The notes beneath the pieces are model-generated. The model worked only from the letters and a program-made list of their open reading frames with translations. It searched no databases and had not been told where the DNA came from. A program made the position numbers and the translations under genes. Shown here in pieces: positions 24,355 to 33,632 of a DNA stretch of 64,000 nucleotides (position 1 is the first letter of the stretch; every line of letters starts with the position of its first letter). The DNA comes from Clostridia bacterium (GTDB taxonomy: Bacteria > Bacillota > Clostridia > Oscillospirales > Acutalibacteraceae), in the NCBI GenBank assembly GCA_900766585.1, contig CAAFVV010000038.1, forward strand, positions 1 through 64,000. Reading direction: 5' to 3'.

Positions 24355-26580
24355 ATGTTGAAGGCAAGACTTTGTGTATTGCTGCTGGCGGTATTTCTGG
24401 TGCTGCAGACTGGCTGCGCCCCCGCCGCTTCGGTGGCTCCTCCCGAGGCCGCCGAGGGGTATGTGAAGGACGGGTACATCTCCGCCGAGGGGACGTTCAT
24501 CCCCGGCGCGGCGCCCGAGGGCATGGAGCTTGTGGCGCAGAAAGGATATACCGCGCTGTATGTTAATGCCGAGACAGCGGACTTTGCGCTTTCGGATATG
24601 CGCTCCGGTGAGCGGTATTTCAGCATACCCGCCGGCAGCGAAAACGGCAGCCGCCGGGAGCGCTCCGCTCTGGTGATCGAGGACATGGAGGACGGGTTTA
24701 CCAACGTCAATACGAAAATGTCCGCCATCGCCCGGGTCTCGGCGCAAAAGACCGAAAACGGTTTTCAGGCGTGGTATGTGTTCGAGGAGGAACGCTATGC
24801 CGTGCCGGTGGAATATAGCCTGTGCGAGGACGGTCTCCGGGTGCGGGTGCTCTGCGACAAGATCCAGGAGCAGGGGAATTTCAAGATCGTGTCGGTTTCC
24901 GTGCTGCCCTTTCTGTATGCGCAGGGGGAGGAGAGCGACGGCTTCATCCTGGCGCCGGACGGCAGTGGCGCACTGATGCGGTTTCGCGGAGACAAATCGT
25001 CGCTGAAGGCTTACAGCGCCCCGCTTTACGGAGATGAGTATATCTCCGCTGCGGACTATGTCACGAGCGTGACGGAAAACTGCCTGCTGCCCTTTATGGG
25101 CATACAGTCCGCTGCGGGCGGGCTTCTGGGCATGGCGGAGGCGGGTGCCGCCTATGCGAGCGTCTCCGTCAGTGCCAAGGGGCAGGATTCCAGCTATGCC
25201 CACGCCGGGTTTACGTTTACTCTGCGGCACCGGCAGGAGGTCACGCTGGGCACGGCAAATACCTCGAGCAGCCGCGTGGCGACGATCGTCGAAAAGGGAC
25301 CTATCAAAGTGAAAACGGTCAGCGTGCGGTATTTCCTGCTGAATTCCACGCCGGACACCGGCCTTGCCCAGATGGCGGCGACGGCGCGGGCAGTGGTCAG
25401 GGATCAGGCGGGCGACATCAAGGCGGCGCCGGACAGCGCCCTGTATCTGACGACGCTCGGCGGCTACAGTGACAGACGGTCGGTGCTCGGCTTCCAGACA
25501 ACGGTGACCGAGCCGGTCGCCACATTTGCCAAAAGCGCCGACATGGTCGAAAAGCTGAAAAAGGCGGGCGCGGATCGCCTGAGCCTGATCTACACCGGAT
25601 ATGAGCGGGCGCAGCTGCGCACCGGTCTGTCGCGGGACCTCACACCGGATAAAACGGTCGGCACGGCGGCACAGCTGCAGGCGCTCTCTGCGCAGCTGGG
25701 AGAAGACCGGCTGCTGCTGCGGGTCGATCCCGTGACCTTCCGCCGGGACGGCGGCGGGATCCGGGTCAATACCCACGCCACGCGGGACATGAACCTGAGC
25801 GTGGTGAAATGGAACACCTATAAGCGCAACACCCTGCACGCCGACGACACCCGCGCGTTTTACTTTCTGAAGATCCCGCAGGTCAACGCCCTGCTCGAAA
25901 AGCAGACGGCTGCCCTGCAGCAGAGCGGATCCGGCGCAGGACTGCTCTTTGCGGATCTGGGCGAAACATTCTACGGCGATTATTCCGAAAACGGCTACAA
26001 CCGCTTACAGGCGGTGCAGAATGCGGCGAACACATTGAAAGCGATGGCGCAGAAGCAGGCGGTCAGCACCGTCGCCGCCGCCTATCCGGCGGCGCTGTTC
26101 TCCTCGGTCATCACCGATGTGCCGGAGACGGACAGCGGCTACGACCTGTTTGACGAGAGCGTGCCGTTCTACCAGATGATGTTTTCGGGCGACCGGCAGC
26201 TGGTGTCCCGGGCGCTGAACACCTCCGGCGACGACAGCCGCGCCTTTCTCGACTGCCTTGCCGCCGGTATGGTGCCGCACTACGAGCTGCTGCCCGAGAC
26301 GCTGCCCATGCCGGGCAAGGAGCAGGTGGACGGCTTCTATGCCGCCGACTATGCCGACTGGGGCGATGCGGTGATCGCGGGTTATCAGCAGTATCTGCCC
26401 GTGTATGACGCCGTTTCGGGGCAGGCGCTTGTCAATTACCGGCAGCTCCGCACGGGTGTCTGCGAGCTGACGTATGAAAACGGCACAAAGCTGCTGGTCA
26501 ACCGCACGGAGACCGCGGAGACCGCAGACGGCTGCACCGTGGCGGCAAACGGCTTCACGCTGATCCGTGCTGCGGCTTAA
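24355..26580 (+). CDS. DUF5696-type lipoprotein (cluster A)
   Basis: The 741-residue protein has a lipoprotein signal (VFLVLQTGC, lipid on Cys 21). Beta-rich domains like those of glycoside hydrolases follow (about 55-340), then a region that could be a TIM barrel (about 360-640; ALYLTTLGGYSDRRSV, then RLSLIYTGYERAQL) and a small beta end domain (KLLVNRTETAE). The layout fits the DUF5696 proteins found beside carbohydrate permeases in Firmicutes. It may be an unrecognised glycosidase or a glycan chaperone. Catalytic residues cannot be assigned. It follows the NHL/YIP1 gene by 14 bases, as in cluster B. Confidence 0.7.
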   Translation: MLKARLCVLLLAVFLVLQTGCAPAASVAPPEAAEGYVKDGYISAEGTFIPGAAPEGMELVAQKGYTALYVNAETADFALSDMRSGERYFSIPAGSENGSRRERSALVIEDMEDGFTNVNTKMSAIARVSAQKTENGFQAWYVFEEERYAVPVEYSLCEDGLRVRVLCDKIQEQGNFKIVSVSVLPFLYAQGEESDGFILAPDGSGALMRFRGDKSSLKAYSAPLYGDEYISAADYVTSVTENCLLPFMGIQSAAGGLLGMAEAGAAYASVSVSAKGQDSSYAHAGFTFTLRHRQEVTLGTANTSSSRVATIVEKGPIKVKTVSVRYFLLNSTPDTGLAQMAATARAVVRDQAGDIKAAPDSALYLTTLGGYSDRRSVLGFQTTVTEPVATFAKSADMVEKLKKAGADRLSLIYTGYERAQLRTGLSRDLTPDKTVGTAAQLQALSAQLGEDRLLLRVDPVTFRRDGGGIRVNTHATRDMNLSVVKWNTYKRNTLHADDTRAFYFLKIPQVNALLEKQTAALQQSGSGAGLLFADLGETFYGDYSENGYNRLQAVQNAANTLKAMAQKQAVSTVAAAYPAALFSSVITDVPETDSGYDLFDESVPFYQMMFSGDRQLVSRALNTSGDDSRAFLDCLAAGMVPHYELLPETLPMPGKEQVDGFYAADYADWGDAVIAGYQQYLPVYDAVSGQALVNYRQLRTGVCELTYENGTKLLVNRTETAETADGCTVAANGFTLIRAAA

Positions 26581-26602
26581 ACGGACGGAAGGAGAGAATT
26601 TT

Positions 26603-27505
26603 GTGAAACAACGATCGACAAAACGCTCACCCTTGTCCTATGAGCGGAAAAAGCGCACGGTAGGCTATCTGTTTTTGCTCCCCTGGCTGATCGGCATGAC
26701 ATTTTTCTTTATCGGTCCGATCTTCCAGTCCATTCTGTTCAGTCTGGGCGAGCTGCACATCGGATCGGATTACGGCGTGACCATTACCGGCTTCAATCAC
26801 TACATCAAGGCGTTTACCGAGGACAGCAACTTTATTCCGCTGCTCACCGCCTCGCTGCCGCCCTATGTGTATCAGGTGCCCATCACGGTGTTTTTAAGTC
26901 TGTTTCTGGCACTGCTGCTCAACCGGCAGTTCTTCGGGCGCACCGTGGTGCGCGGCATATTCTTTCTCCCCATTATCATCGCCAACGGCGTGGTCATCAC
27001 CATTTTAAACGGCGACGCCATGTCACAGGATATGCTGTCGCAAAACGGCACCTCGGCGATGTTCAACAGTGAGATGCTCGGGCTGCTGATGGAAAAGATG
27101 CCGGGCGGCTCGGAGCTGATGGGCTTTGTCACCACCTTTGTGGACAGCGTGTTCTCGCTTTTGTGGACGTCGGGCATCCAGACGCTGCTGTTCATGACGG
27201 CGCTGCAGTCCATCCCGGTGTCCATGTATGAGGCAGCCCGGATGGAGGGCGGCACCTCGTGGGAGATCTTCTGGAAGATCACCCTGCCCATGACCTCCTC
27301 CACGATCCTGCTCAACGTTGTTTACACCCTGATCGACACGTTCGGCAGCTCGGGCAACCGGATCATGCGCTATATATTCAGCTATGTCACGGGCGGCGAC
27401 TTCAACTACAGCGCGGCGATGATGTGGGTGTATACGCTGATCGTGGGTCTGGCTGTGGGAATCTGCTTCTGGATCATCAACCGCTTTGTGTATTATGAGG
27501 TGTGA
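26603..27505 (+). CDS. Sugar ABC transporter permease, MalF/UgpA type (pair 2, cluster A)
   Basis: The 300-residue protein has an arginine/lysine-rich start, six membrane segments and the ATPase-contact loop (MYEAARMEGGTSWEIFWKIT). I chose GTG 26603, 7 bases after GGAAGGAGAG, over the frame opening at 26567, which lies inside the upstream gene. It is more like the MalF-type permease at 52709 in cluster B than like pair 1 in its own cluster, judging by the long loop around residue 140 (SQDMLSQNGTSAMFNSEML). Confidence 0.9.
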   Translation: MKQRSTKRSPLSYERKKRTVGYLFLLPWLIGMTFFFIGPIFQSILFSLGELHIGSDYGVTITGFNHYIKAFTEDSNFIPLLTASLPPYVYQVPITVFLSLFLALLLNRQFFGRTVVRGIFFLPIIIANGVVITILNGDAMSQDMLSQNGTSAMFNSEMLGLLMEKMPGGSELMGFVTTFVDSVFSLLWTSGIQTLLFMTALQSIPVSMYEAARMEGGTSWEIFWKITLPMTSSTILLNVVYTLIDTFGSSGNRIMRYIFSYVTGGDFNYSAAMMWVYTLIVGLAVGICFWIINRFVYYEV

Positions 27506-27506
27506 T

Positions 27507-28493
27507 ATGCGTGGTTCATTGAATACGGCAGTTGCCGGCTTCTTCAAAAAAGAGCAGACAAAAAAGGTCACCCACACTCTCGGGCACGTGCTGTTCAATA
27601 TCGGCTTTTTCCTGCTGGTGGCGGGCTTGTGCTTCGTGCTTTTATACCCGATCCTGTATATGCTCACGATGGCGTTCCGCCCCATGGCAGAGGGGATCGA
27701 CCCCTCCGTGATCTGGGTGCCCAAATCCCTGACGCTGGATAATATCAAGCTGGCGTGGGAGGTACTGGATTTCGGCGAGACGCTGAAAAATACGCTGACG
27801 ATCCATATTCCAAGCTCGCTTTTGCAGGTGGCGGTGTGCGCCACCGCGGGCTACGGCTTCGCCCGCTTCAAGTTCAAGGGGCGCGGCTTGCTGTTTGCGC
27901 TGGTGCTGCTCACCGTCATGGTGCCGCCCCAGCTCACCATTATCCCGCTGGCGCGCAATCTCGCGTATTTTGACTTTTTCGGTTTGGGGCGGATCGTCGG
28001 GCTGTTCGGAGTAAACGGCACCGTCAACCTGCTGAATACGCCCGCCCCCTTCTATGTCTTAGCGGCGTTTGGCACCGGGATCAAGGCGGGGCTGTTCATC
28101 TTCATCTTCCGCCAGTTCTTCCGGGGGCTGCCCCGCGAGCTGGAGGAGGCGGCGCTGATCGACGGCTGCGGCTTCTTCGCCGCCTTTGTGCGGGTGATCC
28201 TCCCGAACGCCGGTGCGGTGAGCGTGTCCGCCGTCATCCTGTCGGTGGTGTGGTACTGGAACGACTACTACTACACCTCTGTGCTTTCGCCCGGTATGCG
28301 CACGGTCAGCATGGCGCTGTCCGGCATGGGCACGCTCTATGAGCAGGTGTTCAACCAGCGGGCGCAGGAGCATGAGACCGCCATCCTTTTGCAGGCGGGC
28401 GCTCTGCTGGTCATTCTGCCCATCCTCATCATGTATATCGTCCTGCAGCGCAAGCTGGTTCAAGGCATGGAGCGCTCGGGATTGGTAGGATAA
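27507..28493 (+). CDS. Sugar ABC transporter permease, MalG/AraQ type (pair 2, cluster A)
   Basis: The 328-residue protein has six hydrophobic segments and the MalG-type loop (LEEAALIDGCGFFAAFVRVI). Its start lies one base after the preceding stop codon, so the pair is translationally coupled; an ATG at 27495 is an alternative. It has an N-terminal extension of about 30 residues before the first membrane helix and ends MERSGLVG. Its counterpart is the permease at 53643. Confidence 0.9.
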   Translation: MRGSLNTAVAGFFKKEQTKKVTHTLGHVLFNIGFFLLVAGLCFVLLYPILYMLTMAFRPMAEGIDPSVIWVPKSLTLDNIKLAWEVLDFGETLKNTLTIHIPSSLLQVAVCATAGYGFARFKFKGRGLLFALVLLTVMVPPQLTIIPLARNLAYFDFFGLGRIVGLFGVNGTVNLLNTPAPFYVLAAFGTGIKAGLFIFIFRQFFRGLPRELEEAALIDGCGFFAAFVRVILPNAGAVSVSAVILSVVWYWNDYYYTSVLSPGMRTVSMALSGMGTLYEQVFNQRAQEHETAILLQAGALLVILPILIMYIVLQRKLVQGMERSGLVG

Positions 28494-28573
28494 AGCGCAT
28501 AGACATAGACAGAACAATCATCCGGAGGTGATGGCAGCCGGTCCGTGCGGATCGGCATACGGTTTTGGGCAAA

Positions 28574-28590
28574 GGGCAGAGGGGCTGCCC
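28574..28590 (+). other. Hairpin before the second solute-binding protein gene
   Basis: GGGCAG and CTGCCC pair around AGGGG in the 155-base gap between the permease and the lipoprotein gene, with no T run. Such hairpins often protect the mRNA of abundant binding proteins. The rest of the gap shows nothing clear. Confidence 0.35.
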
Positions 28591-28648
28591 GTCCCCCGAG
28601 GATTCGGGAAAGTAAGATCCGGTTTTGATCAGGAAAGGAGAACTAGGT

Positions 28649-30196
28649 ATGAAAAAATGGCAATGGCTGGCGTTAGTGATGGCGGCGTGCCTGCTGCTGG
28701 GCGGCCTTGCGGGCTGTAATCAGCCCGCGGAAGAGCCGGAAAGCTCCGACGGCGACACCGCAGTTACGACGGCGGCGGGCGAAACTCCGGGAACCGACGA
28801 TTCGTCGGAGGACGACGGCATTTTTGATCCCGGCAACATTTTCGGCACCACGGCGGGCGGCAGCAGCGACAAGACCACGGCTGCCGACAACAAAGGCAAT
28901 AGTGGCAATAACGGCGGCAAGGGTACCACCGCCACCACGAAGCAGCAGACCACGACCACTAAGAAGCAGCCCAAATATGATCAGGTGCTTCCCGATGAAG
29001 TGAAAAAGCTGCCGCAGTATGTGCAGGATGTGTACAAGAAGCTGCCGAATCTGGAGACCGACAAGGAGAAAAAGGTCACGCTGCTGACCTATCTGGACAT
29101 AGAGTCGTCGGCGACGCTCGGCTACAAATACGGCATCACGGTCGAGCCGACCAAGGTGGCGTGGTATGACCTGATCACCACCTATGTCAACATGGTCAAC
29201 AGCGGCAGCTGCCCCGATATCCTCATCAGCAAATACAACTACAACATGATCAAAAAGCAGTATGTGCAGGCGTGGAACAAGCACATGAACGTGAAGGACG
29301 CGCTCTGGAACGATGCCCGCACGCGGATGGATGCCTTCGCCATCGGCGGACAGTATTACTACTTCGATGTCAAGGGTGAGGCTGACCTCGAGTCCGAGCT
29401 GTATTTCATCTACAACATCAATATGTTAAAGGATGCCGGTGTGCCGCTGCCCGCCGATCAGTTCAAAAAGGGCGAGTGGGACTGGAACGCACTGGACAAG
29501 GCGGTCGAAAAGCTGTCTCCGAACGCGATCTGGATGTATAACGGCCCGCAGGGTCTGGTCAACTCCACCGGTCACGACTATATCGACATCGTCAACGGCC
29601 GCCCGAAGAGCATGGTGAAGGACGGCAACATCTCCCGTGCGATGACGCTGTATTCCAAGCTGGTGAAGTATAAGGGCATCGACCTGAACAACACCACCGT
29701 GACCGCGCGCATGAAGAAGGATGCGCTGGCGATGTGCGTTGGCACGAAAGCCACCATCCTGACCTGCAAGGACGAGGTCCTCAAGGGACAGATCGGCTTT
29801 ACCGCCATCCCGAAGGATCCCCAGGCGAAGAGCTACTACGGCGCCTATAACTGCATGGGCTACTACCTCGGCAAAGAGGCAAAGCACGTCAAAAATGCGG
29901 TCGCCTATATGCACGTTATGCACTACGAGGGCACGCTCGACTATATGACCAAGCACAACGCCCAGCTGCGGAAAAACGGCGACACGGACGTGATCCCGCT
30001 GGAGATCGAGACGCAGATAAACGAGATCAACAGAAAGTCCAAGAAGGTGCTGCGCACCTGGGATATTTTTGACAGTCACTTCGCCGAGGCGGTCTCCTGC
30101 ATCGGCGGCTCGCTGAACGACGGCATGCCCTGGTCGAAGCTCGTGGAGACGCTGGAGCCTGCGGCGCAGTCCTCAATCAAAAACTTCTTCGGCTGA
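28649..30196 (+). CDS. Solute-binding lipoprotein (cluster A)
   Basis: The 515-residue protein has a lipobox (LLGGLAGC, lipid on Cys 22), an acidic Ser/Thr/Asn/Gly-rich linker to about residue 115, and a family-1 type solute-binding domain (about 130-510). The ATG follows AAAGGAGA by 8 bases. It is related to the lipoprotein at 41426 in cluster B (similar opening of the mature domain and a WDWNALDKAVEK-like helix). It is the second binding protein of the cluster and probably serves permease pair 2, just upstream. Confidence 0.85.
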   Translation: MKKWQWLALVMAACLLLGGLAGCNQPAEEPESSDGDTAVTTAAGETPGTDDSSEDDGIFDPGNIFGTTAGGSSDKTTAADNKGNSGNNGGKGTTATTKQQTTTTKKQPKYDQVLPDEVKKLPQYVQDVYKKLPNLETDKEKKVTLLTYLDIESSATLGYKYGITVEPTKVAWYDLITTYVNMVNSGSCPDILISKYNYNMIKKQYVQAWNKHMNVKDALWNDARTRMDAFAIGGQYYYFDVKGEADLESELYFIYNINMLKDAGVPLPADQFKKGEWDWNALDKAVEKLSPNAIWMYNGPQGLVNSTGHDYIDIVNGRPKSMVKDGNISRAMTLYSKLVKYKGIDLNNTTVTARMKKDALAMCVGTKATILTCKDEVLKGQIGFTAIPKDPQAKSYYGAYNCMGYYLGKEAKHVKNAVAYMHVMHYEGTLDYMTKHNAQLRKNGDTDVIPLEIETQINEINRKSKKVLRTWDIFDSHFAEAVSCIGGSLNDGMPWSKLVETLEPAAQSSIKNFFG

Positions 30197-30255
30197 TACC
30201 GTACCCGACGGAGAGCAGCTCCGTAAACTATATACTTTTTTAGGAGGTTAACCAC

Positions 30256-32268
30256 ATGAAAAAGGCAAAAACCCTGATGGCAGTTATCGCCTGCGCGGTG
30301 ATGCTGCTGACAGTCGTCACATCCGCGGTCGGTTTTGCGGCGGCGGGCGACGACGCGGCGCACTATAAGCCTGTGACGGACGATTTCCACAGAATAGGCG
30401 GCGGCGGGATCGGCTGTGAGAACGTTGCTGACGGCGTGAAGATCACCCGTTCCGGCGGTGCGGCGGCTTCCGGTGATGCTGTGGCGTACAAAGCGCTGAA
30501 GCTGGACGGTCTGCACATGTCCCTGAAGAACATTGATTTCAGCGGAAACACCAATGCCAGCCGGGCGATCTTCATGTTCCTGTGGAGAGGCACCGGCAAC
30601 CATGATTCCGACAACTGCATCGGCTTCCAGATCAATCTGACCGGCAAAAAGGTGAAGTTCTGGAAAAAAGGCAGTTACAGCACAACGGAATATACGTTTA
30701 ACAGCTTCAATGCGGACAGCACCGCGCTGGATGTCAGGTTTGCGGTTGTAAACGGCGTCTGGCAGCTCGCGATCAACGGCGAGGCGGTCGCCCTGACGGA
30801 TCTTCCGATCACCGAGAACATTACTGCCGACGGCACGGCACGCGTCTCCTTCACTCATGCCGATGTAAACGACGGCTCCTTCAAGTGCACCTTTACCGTT
30901 GCGTCCATCCACGGCGGCGATCAGGCGTGCTATGAGGCGCCTGCGGCTTCGGGGGAATCCTCCGAGAACCCGCCCGCGCCCTCTGAGGATTCTTCCGAAG
31001 AGAGCTCCGGGGAAAGCTCCGAAGAGTCCTCCGATCCCTCCGGTGGGGAGACGGCCCCGGATATGGACGCCGTCGTTAATGTGCCCGCCGCAAAGGATGT
31101 CATCTTCAATGGCGCGGAGGGCGATACCCGCATCGCTGCCGAGGATACCGCGTCCGGTCTGAAGATCACCCGCAAGGGCACCGGCAGCGCGTCCGGCAAC
31201 AGCGCGATCTACAATAAGCCGCTCGCTCTGGACGGCCTGCACATCCGTGTGGAGAAAATTGCGCTTCAAGCCGGTCAGACAGTCACCATTTTTGTGAACC
31301 CGACCGCCAACGCTGCGCAGTGGGGCTTTAATTACGGTCTCTCCCTGGATATCCGCCTCGGCAACAACTCTCTGGCGGTTTCCATCCCCGATTCGATGAA
31401 TGTGGATACCATTCTGCAGGATGCGCGTATCGACGGCAGCAAGCTGGATATCGTGATCGACAAGGCTGACGACGGCGAGTGGCAGATCAGCATCAACGGT
31501 GCTACGACCTCTCTGGAAGGCTGCGAGCTGGATAAATTCCTGAAAGCCGACGGCGTGTATGTGGGCTTTGCCGACGGCGATATCGACGGTCGGCGTATCA
31601 CCGGCACCTACAACGTGACGGTGCTGCACGGCGGCGATACCAAGTGCCTCAGCGGCAGTACCGCAGAGGAGGTCGTCGCGGATCTGGTCAAAGCGATCAA
31701 CGACCTGCCCGAGACGGATAAGCTGACGCTGGATAACGAAGCGGCGGTGATGACCGTCAGCGATAACTTCAAGGCGCTCGAAAGTATCCTGCCCGATTAC
31801 GTCAACAATTTTGATGAGCTGAAAGCCACCGTGGATGCCGCCGTGGCGAAGATCACTGCCCTGCGTGAGGCGGCGGACGGCGCAGATGACGCTGCCGTCA
31901 AGGCGGTATATGACCTGATCGCGGCGATCGAGGTGCCGAATGCCGGCGACAAAGCGGGCGTAGCGGCCTTTGAGCAGGCGATCAACAAGGCGAAAGAGGC
32001 GTTTAACGCCCTGCGCGCAGATCTGCAGGAGAGAGTCGAGAACAGCGGCGATCTGGACTATTATGTGCTTCTGCTGGAAGGTATGAAGAGCGAGGACGGC
32101 TCCGACGCCGATTCCGACGACAATTCCGGCTCTGATAACAAGCCGGAGCCCGGCTCGTCCAAGCCCGACGCGAACAACCCCGACACCGGCGTGTCGCTGC
32201 CCGTGGGCATGGCCCTGGCGGCGGTGCTGGCGGGCGGCGCCCTCGTGGCGATCCGTCGCAAGAAGTAA
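30256..32268 (+). CDS. Cell-wall surface protein with NPDTG sorting signal (cluster A)
   Basis: The 670-residue protein has a signal peptide and two related beta-sandwich modules (about 33-225 and 270-465, both with KITRxGxxxASG near the start). A Ser/Glu/Pro linker lies between them. A helical FIVAR-like segment follows (about 470-615), then an acidic linker and NPDTG near residue 640, a hydrophobic helix and the tail RRKK. NPxTG signals are variants of LPxTG used by some Clostridial sortases. The beta modules probably bind glycan at the wall. Its location after the second binding protein suggests it captures substrate for the same system. The ribosome site is AGGAGG. Confidence 0.8.
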   Translation: MKKAKTLMAVIACAVMLLTVVTSAVGFAAAGDDAAHYKPVTDDFHRIGGGGIGCENVADGVKITRSGGAAASGDAVAYKALKLDGLHMSLKNIDFSGNTNASRAIFMFLWRGTGNHDSDNCIGFQINLTGKKVKFWKKGSYSTTEYTFNSFNADSTALDVRFAVVNGVWQLAINGEAVALTDLPITENITADGTARVSFTHADVNDGSFKCTFTVASIHGGDQACYEAPAASGESSENPPAPSEDSSEESSGESSEESSDPSGGETAPDMDAVVNVPAAKDVIFNGAEGDTRIAAEDTASGLKITRKGTGSASGNSAIYNKPLALDGLHIRVEKIALQAGQTVTIFVNPTANAAQWGFNYGLSLDIRLGNNSLAVSIPDSMNVDTILQDARIDGSKLDIVIDKADDGEWQISINGATTSLEGCELDKFLKADGVYVGFADGDIDGRRITGTYNVTVLHGGDTKCLSGSTAEEVVADLVKAINDLPETDKLTLDNEAAVMTVSDNFKALESILPDYVNNFDELKATVDAAVAKITALREAADGADDAAVKAVYDLIAAIEVPNAGDKAGVAAFEQAINKAKEAFNALRADLQERVENSGDLDYYVLLLEGMKSEDGSDADSDDNSGSDNKPEPGSSKPDANNPDTGVSLPVGMALAAVLAGGALVAIRRKK

Positions 32269-32301
32269 ATCTCGTTTGACCTAACACCCGGTTGACGCAC
32301 G

Positions 32302-32400
32302 GCGTCCCGCCCTCTTTTGCGGCGGGGCGCTTGGCTCGGACAGTAAAAAACCGCACCTCCCGTTTGCCGTACAGATACGGCGGGAGGTGCGGTTCTCTTT
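32302..32400. terminator. Two terminator hairpins between cluster A and asnA
   Basis: The first stem (32302-32332, GGCGTCCCGCC with GGCGGGGCGC around CTCTTTT) is followed by a second, very strong one. That stem has CCGCACCTCCCG (32351-32362) paired with CGGGAGGTGCGG (32381-32392), A residues before it and TTCTCTTTT after. Together they end cluster A on the plus strand and asnA on the minus strand. Confidence 0.85.
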
Positions 32401-32406
32401 TGGGAT

Positions 32407-33420
32407 TTACAGCAGGTGGATGCCGTTTTTCTGGCACGCATCCGCCATATCGGCAGGCCAGACCGATGCCTGCACCTCGCCGATGTGCGCCTTTTGCAGC
32501 AGCAGCATACACACACGCGACTGGCCGATGCCGCCGCCCATGGTCAGCGGAAGCTCACCCGCTAAAAGCTGGCGGTGGAACGGCAGGGAGGCGCGTGCCT
32601 CGCAGCCCGCCTCCGCCAGCTGGCGGCGCAGGCTCTCCTCGTTGACGCGGATGCCCATGGAGGAAATTTCAAACGCACGGGAAAGCACGGGGTTCCAGAC
32701 GAGGATATCGCCGTTGAGCTGCCAGTCGTCATAGTCAGGCGCGCGCCCGTCGTGCGGCTTGCCGCTGCGCAGCCTGCCGCCGATCTGCGACACGAACACT
32801 GCGCCGTATTCGCGGCAGGCGAGATCCTCTCGCTCATGCGGTGTTTTGTCCGGCCAACGGTCCTCAAGCTGCTGCGAGGTCACAAACGTGACCTCCTCCG
32901 GCAAGAACGCATCCAGCGCGGGAAATGCCGCGCAGAGCGCCGCCTGCGTGTCCTTAAGCGCATGCCAGATGTTGCGCACCGTGGCAAACAGCGTATCTGC
33001 CGTGCGGGTCTGCGGGGTGATAATCTTTTCCCAGTCCCACTGATCGACATAGACCGAGTGGAGATTGTCCAGAGCCTCGTCGCGGCGGATGGCGTTCATA
33101 TCGGTATACAGTCCCGTCCCTTCGGCAAAGCCGTAGAGCTTGAGCGCCTGCCGCTTCCATTTGGCAAGCGAGTGGACGATCGCCACCGTGGCGTTTGCAT
33201 CCGGCACGTCAAACGTCACCGGCCGCTCCACGCCGTTTAGGTCGTCGTTAAGTCCCGTTTCCGGCCGCACAAACAGCGGGGCGGAAACGCGGGTCAGCCG
33301 CAGCCGTTCGGCGAGCAGCCGCTCGAGGGTATCTTTGGCGAGCTTGATCGCCCGCTCGGTCTCTAGAATATCCTGACGGGCGGCATAGCCCGCGGGTAAG
33401 ATCAGGGATTGCAGTGACAC
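32407..33420 (-). CDS. asnA: Aspartate-ammonia ligase
   Basis: The 337-residue protein matches AsnA over its whole length (family about 330). Landmarks are LAERLRLTRVSAPLFV, FDVPDANATVAIVHSLAKWK, LHSVYVDQWDWEK, SRAFEISSMGIRV and the TMGGGIGQSR ATP-binding end. It makes asparagine from aspartate, ammonia and ATP, and folds like class II tRNA synthetases. I chose GTG 33420, 7 bases behind AAAGGAGAG; the open frame extends 57 codons upstream but crosses the promoter. It is a single gene between two glycan clusters with no obvious link to them. Confidence 0.95.
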   Translation of the reverse strand: MSLQSLILPAGYAARQDILETERAIKLAKDTLERLLAERLRLTRVSAPLFVRPETGLNDDLNGVERPVTFDVPDANATVAIVHSLAKWKRQALKLYGFAEGTGLYTDMNAIRRDEALDNLHSVYVDQWDWEKIITPQTRTADTLFATVRNIWHALKDTQAALCAAFPALDAFLPEEVTFVTSQQLEDRWPDKTPHEREDLACREYGAVFVSQIGGRLRSGKPHDGRAPDYDDWQLNGDILVWNPVLSRAFEISSMGIRVNEESLRRQLAEAGCEARASLPFHRQLLAGELPLTMGGGIGQSRVCMLLLQKAHIGEVQASVWPADMADACQKNGIHLL

Positions 33421-33466
33421 GGTTTTTCTCTCCTTTGCGGTGGGATGGCAAAAACTGCCGTCTGTT

Positions 33467-33495
33467 ATTATACCGCGCGCGCGGCGGCTGCGCAA
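33467..33495 (-). promoter_or_regulatory. Promoter of asnA
   Basis: On the minus strand TTGCGC (33495-33490), a 17-base spacer consisting only of G and C apart from one A, and TATAAT (33472-33467). Confidence 0.75.
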
Positions 33496-33567
33496 GACTT
33501 TTTTGCGTAAAAGCGCGGGCGGGCGGAAAAAATATTTGCTCCCGGCGAAAAATGTCCTGCCCTTTTT

Positions 33568-33609
33568 GCAAAAACGGCGGGCGGCACACACTTTTGTGTA
33601 CCGCCCGCC
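33568..33609 (-). terminator. Terminator of the beta-helix lipoprotein gene
   Basis: GGCGGGCGG with ACAC (33576-33588) pairs with GTGT and CCGCCCGCC (33595-33609). On the minus strand the stem is followed by GTTTTTGC. Confidence 0.8.
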
Positions 33610-33632
33610 TTGCTGTTTTCGGGGGAATGGGA

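Noticed and set aside
24190..25839. A 549-codon minus-strand frame opposite the DUF5696 gene
   Set aside because: Composition typical of antisense shadows; the plus-strand gene has a lipobox and a matching paralogue.
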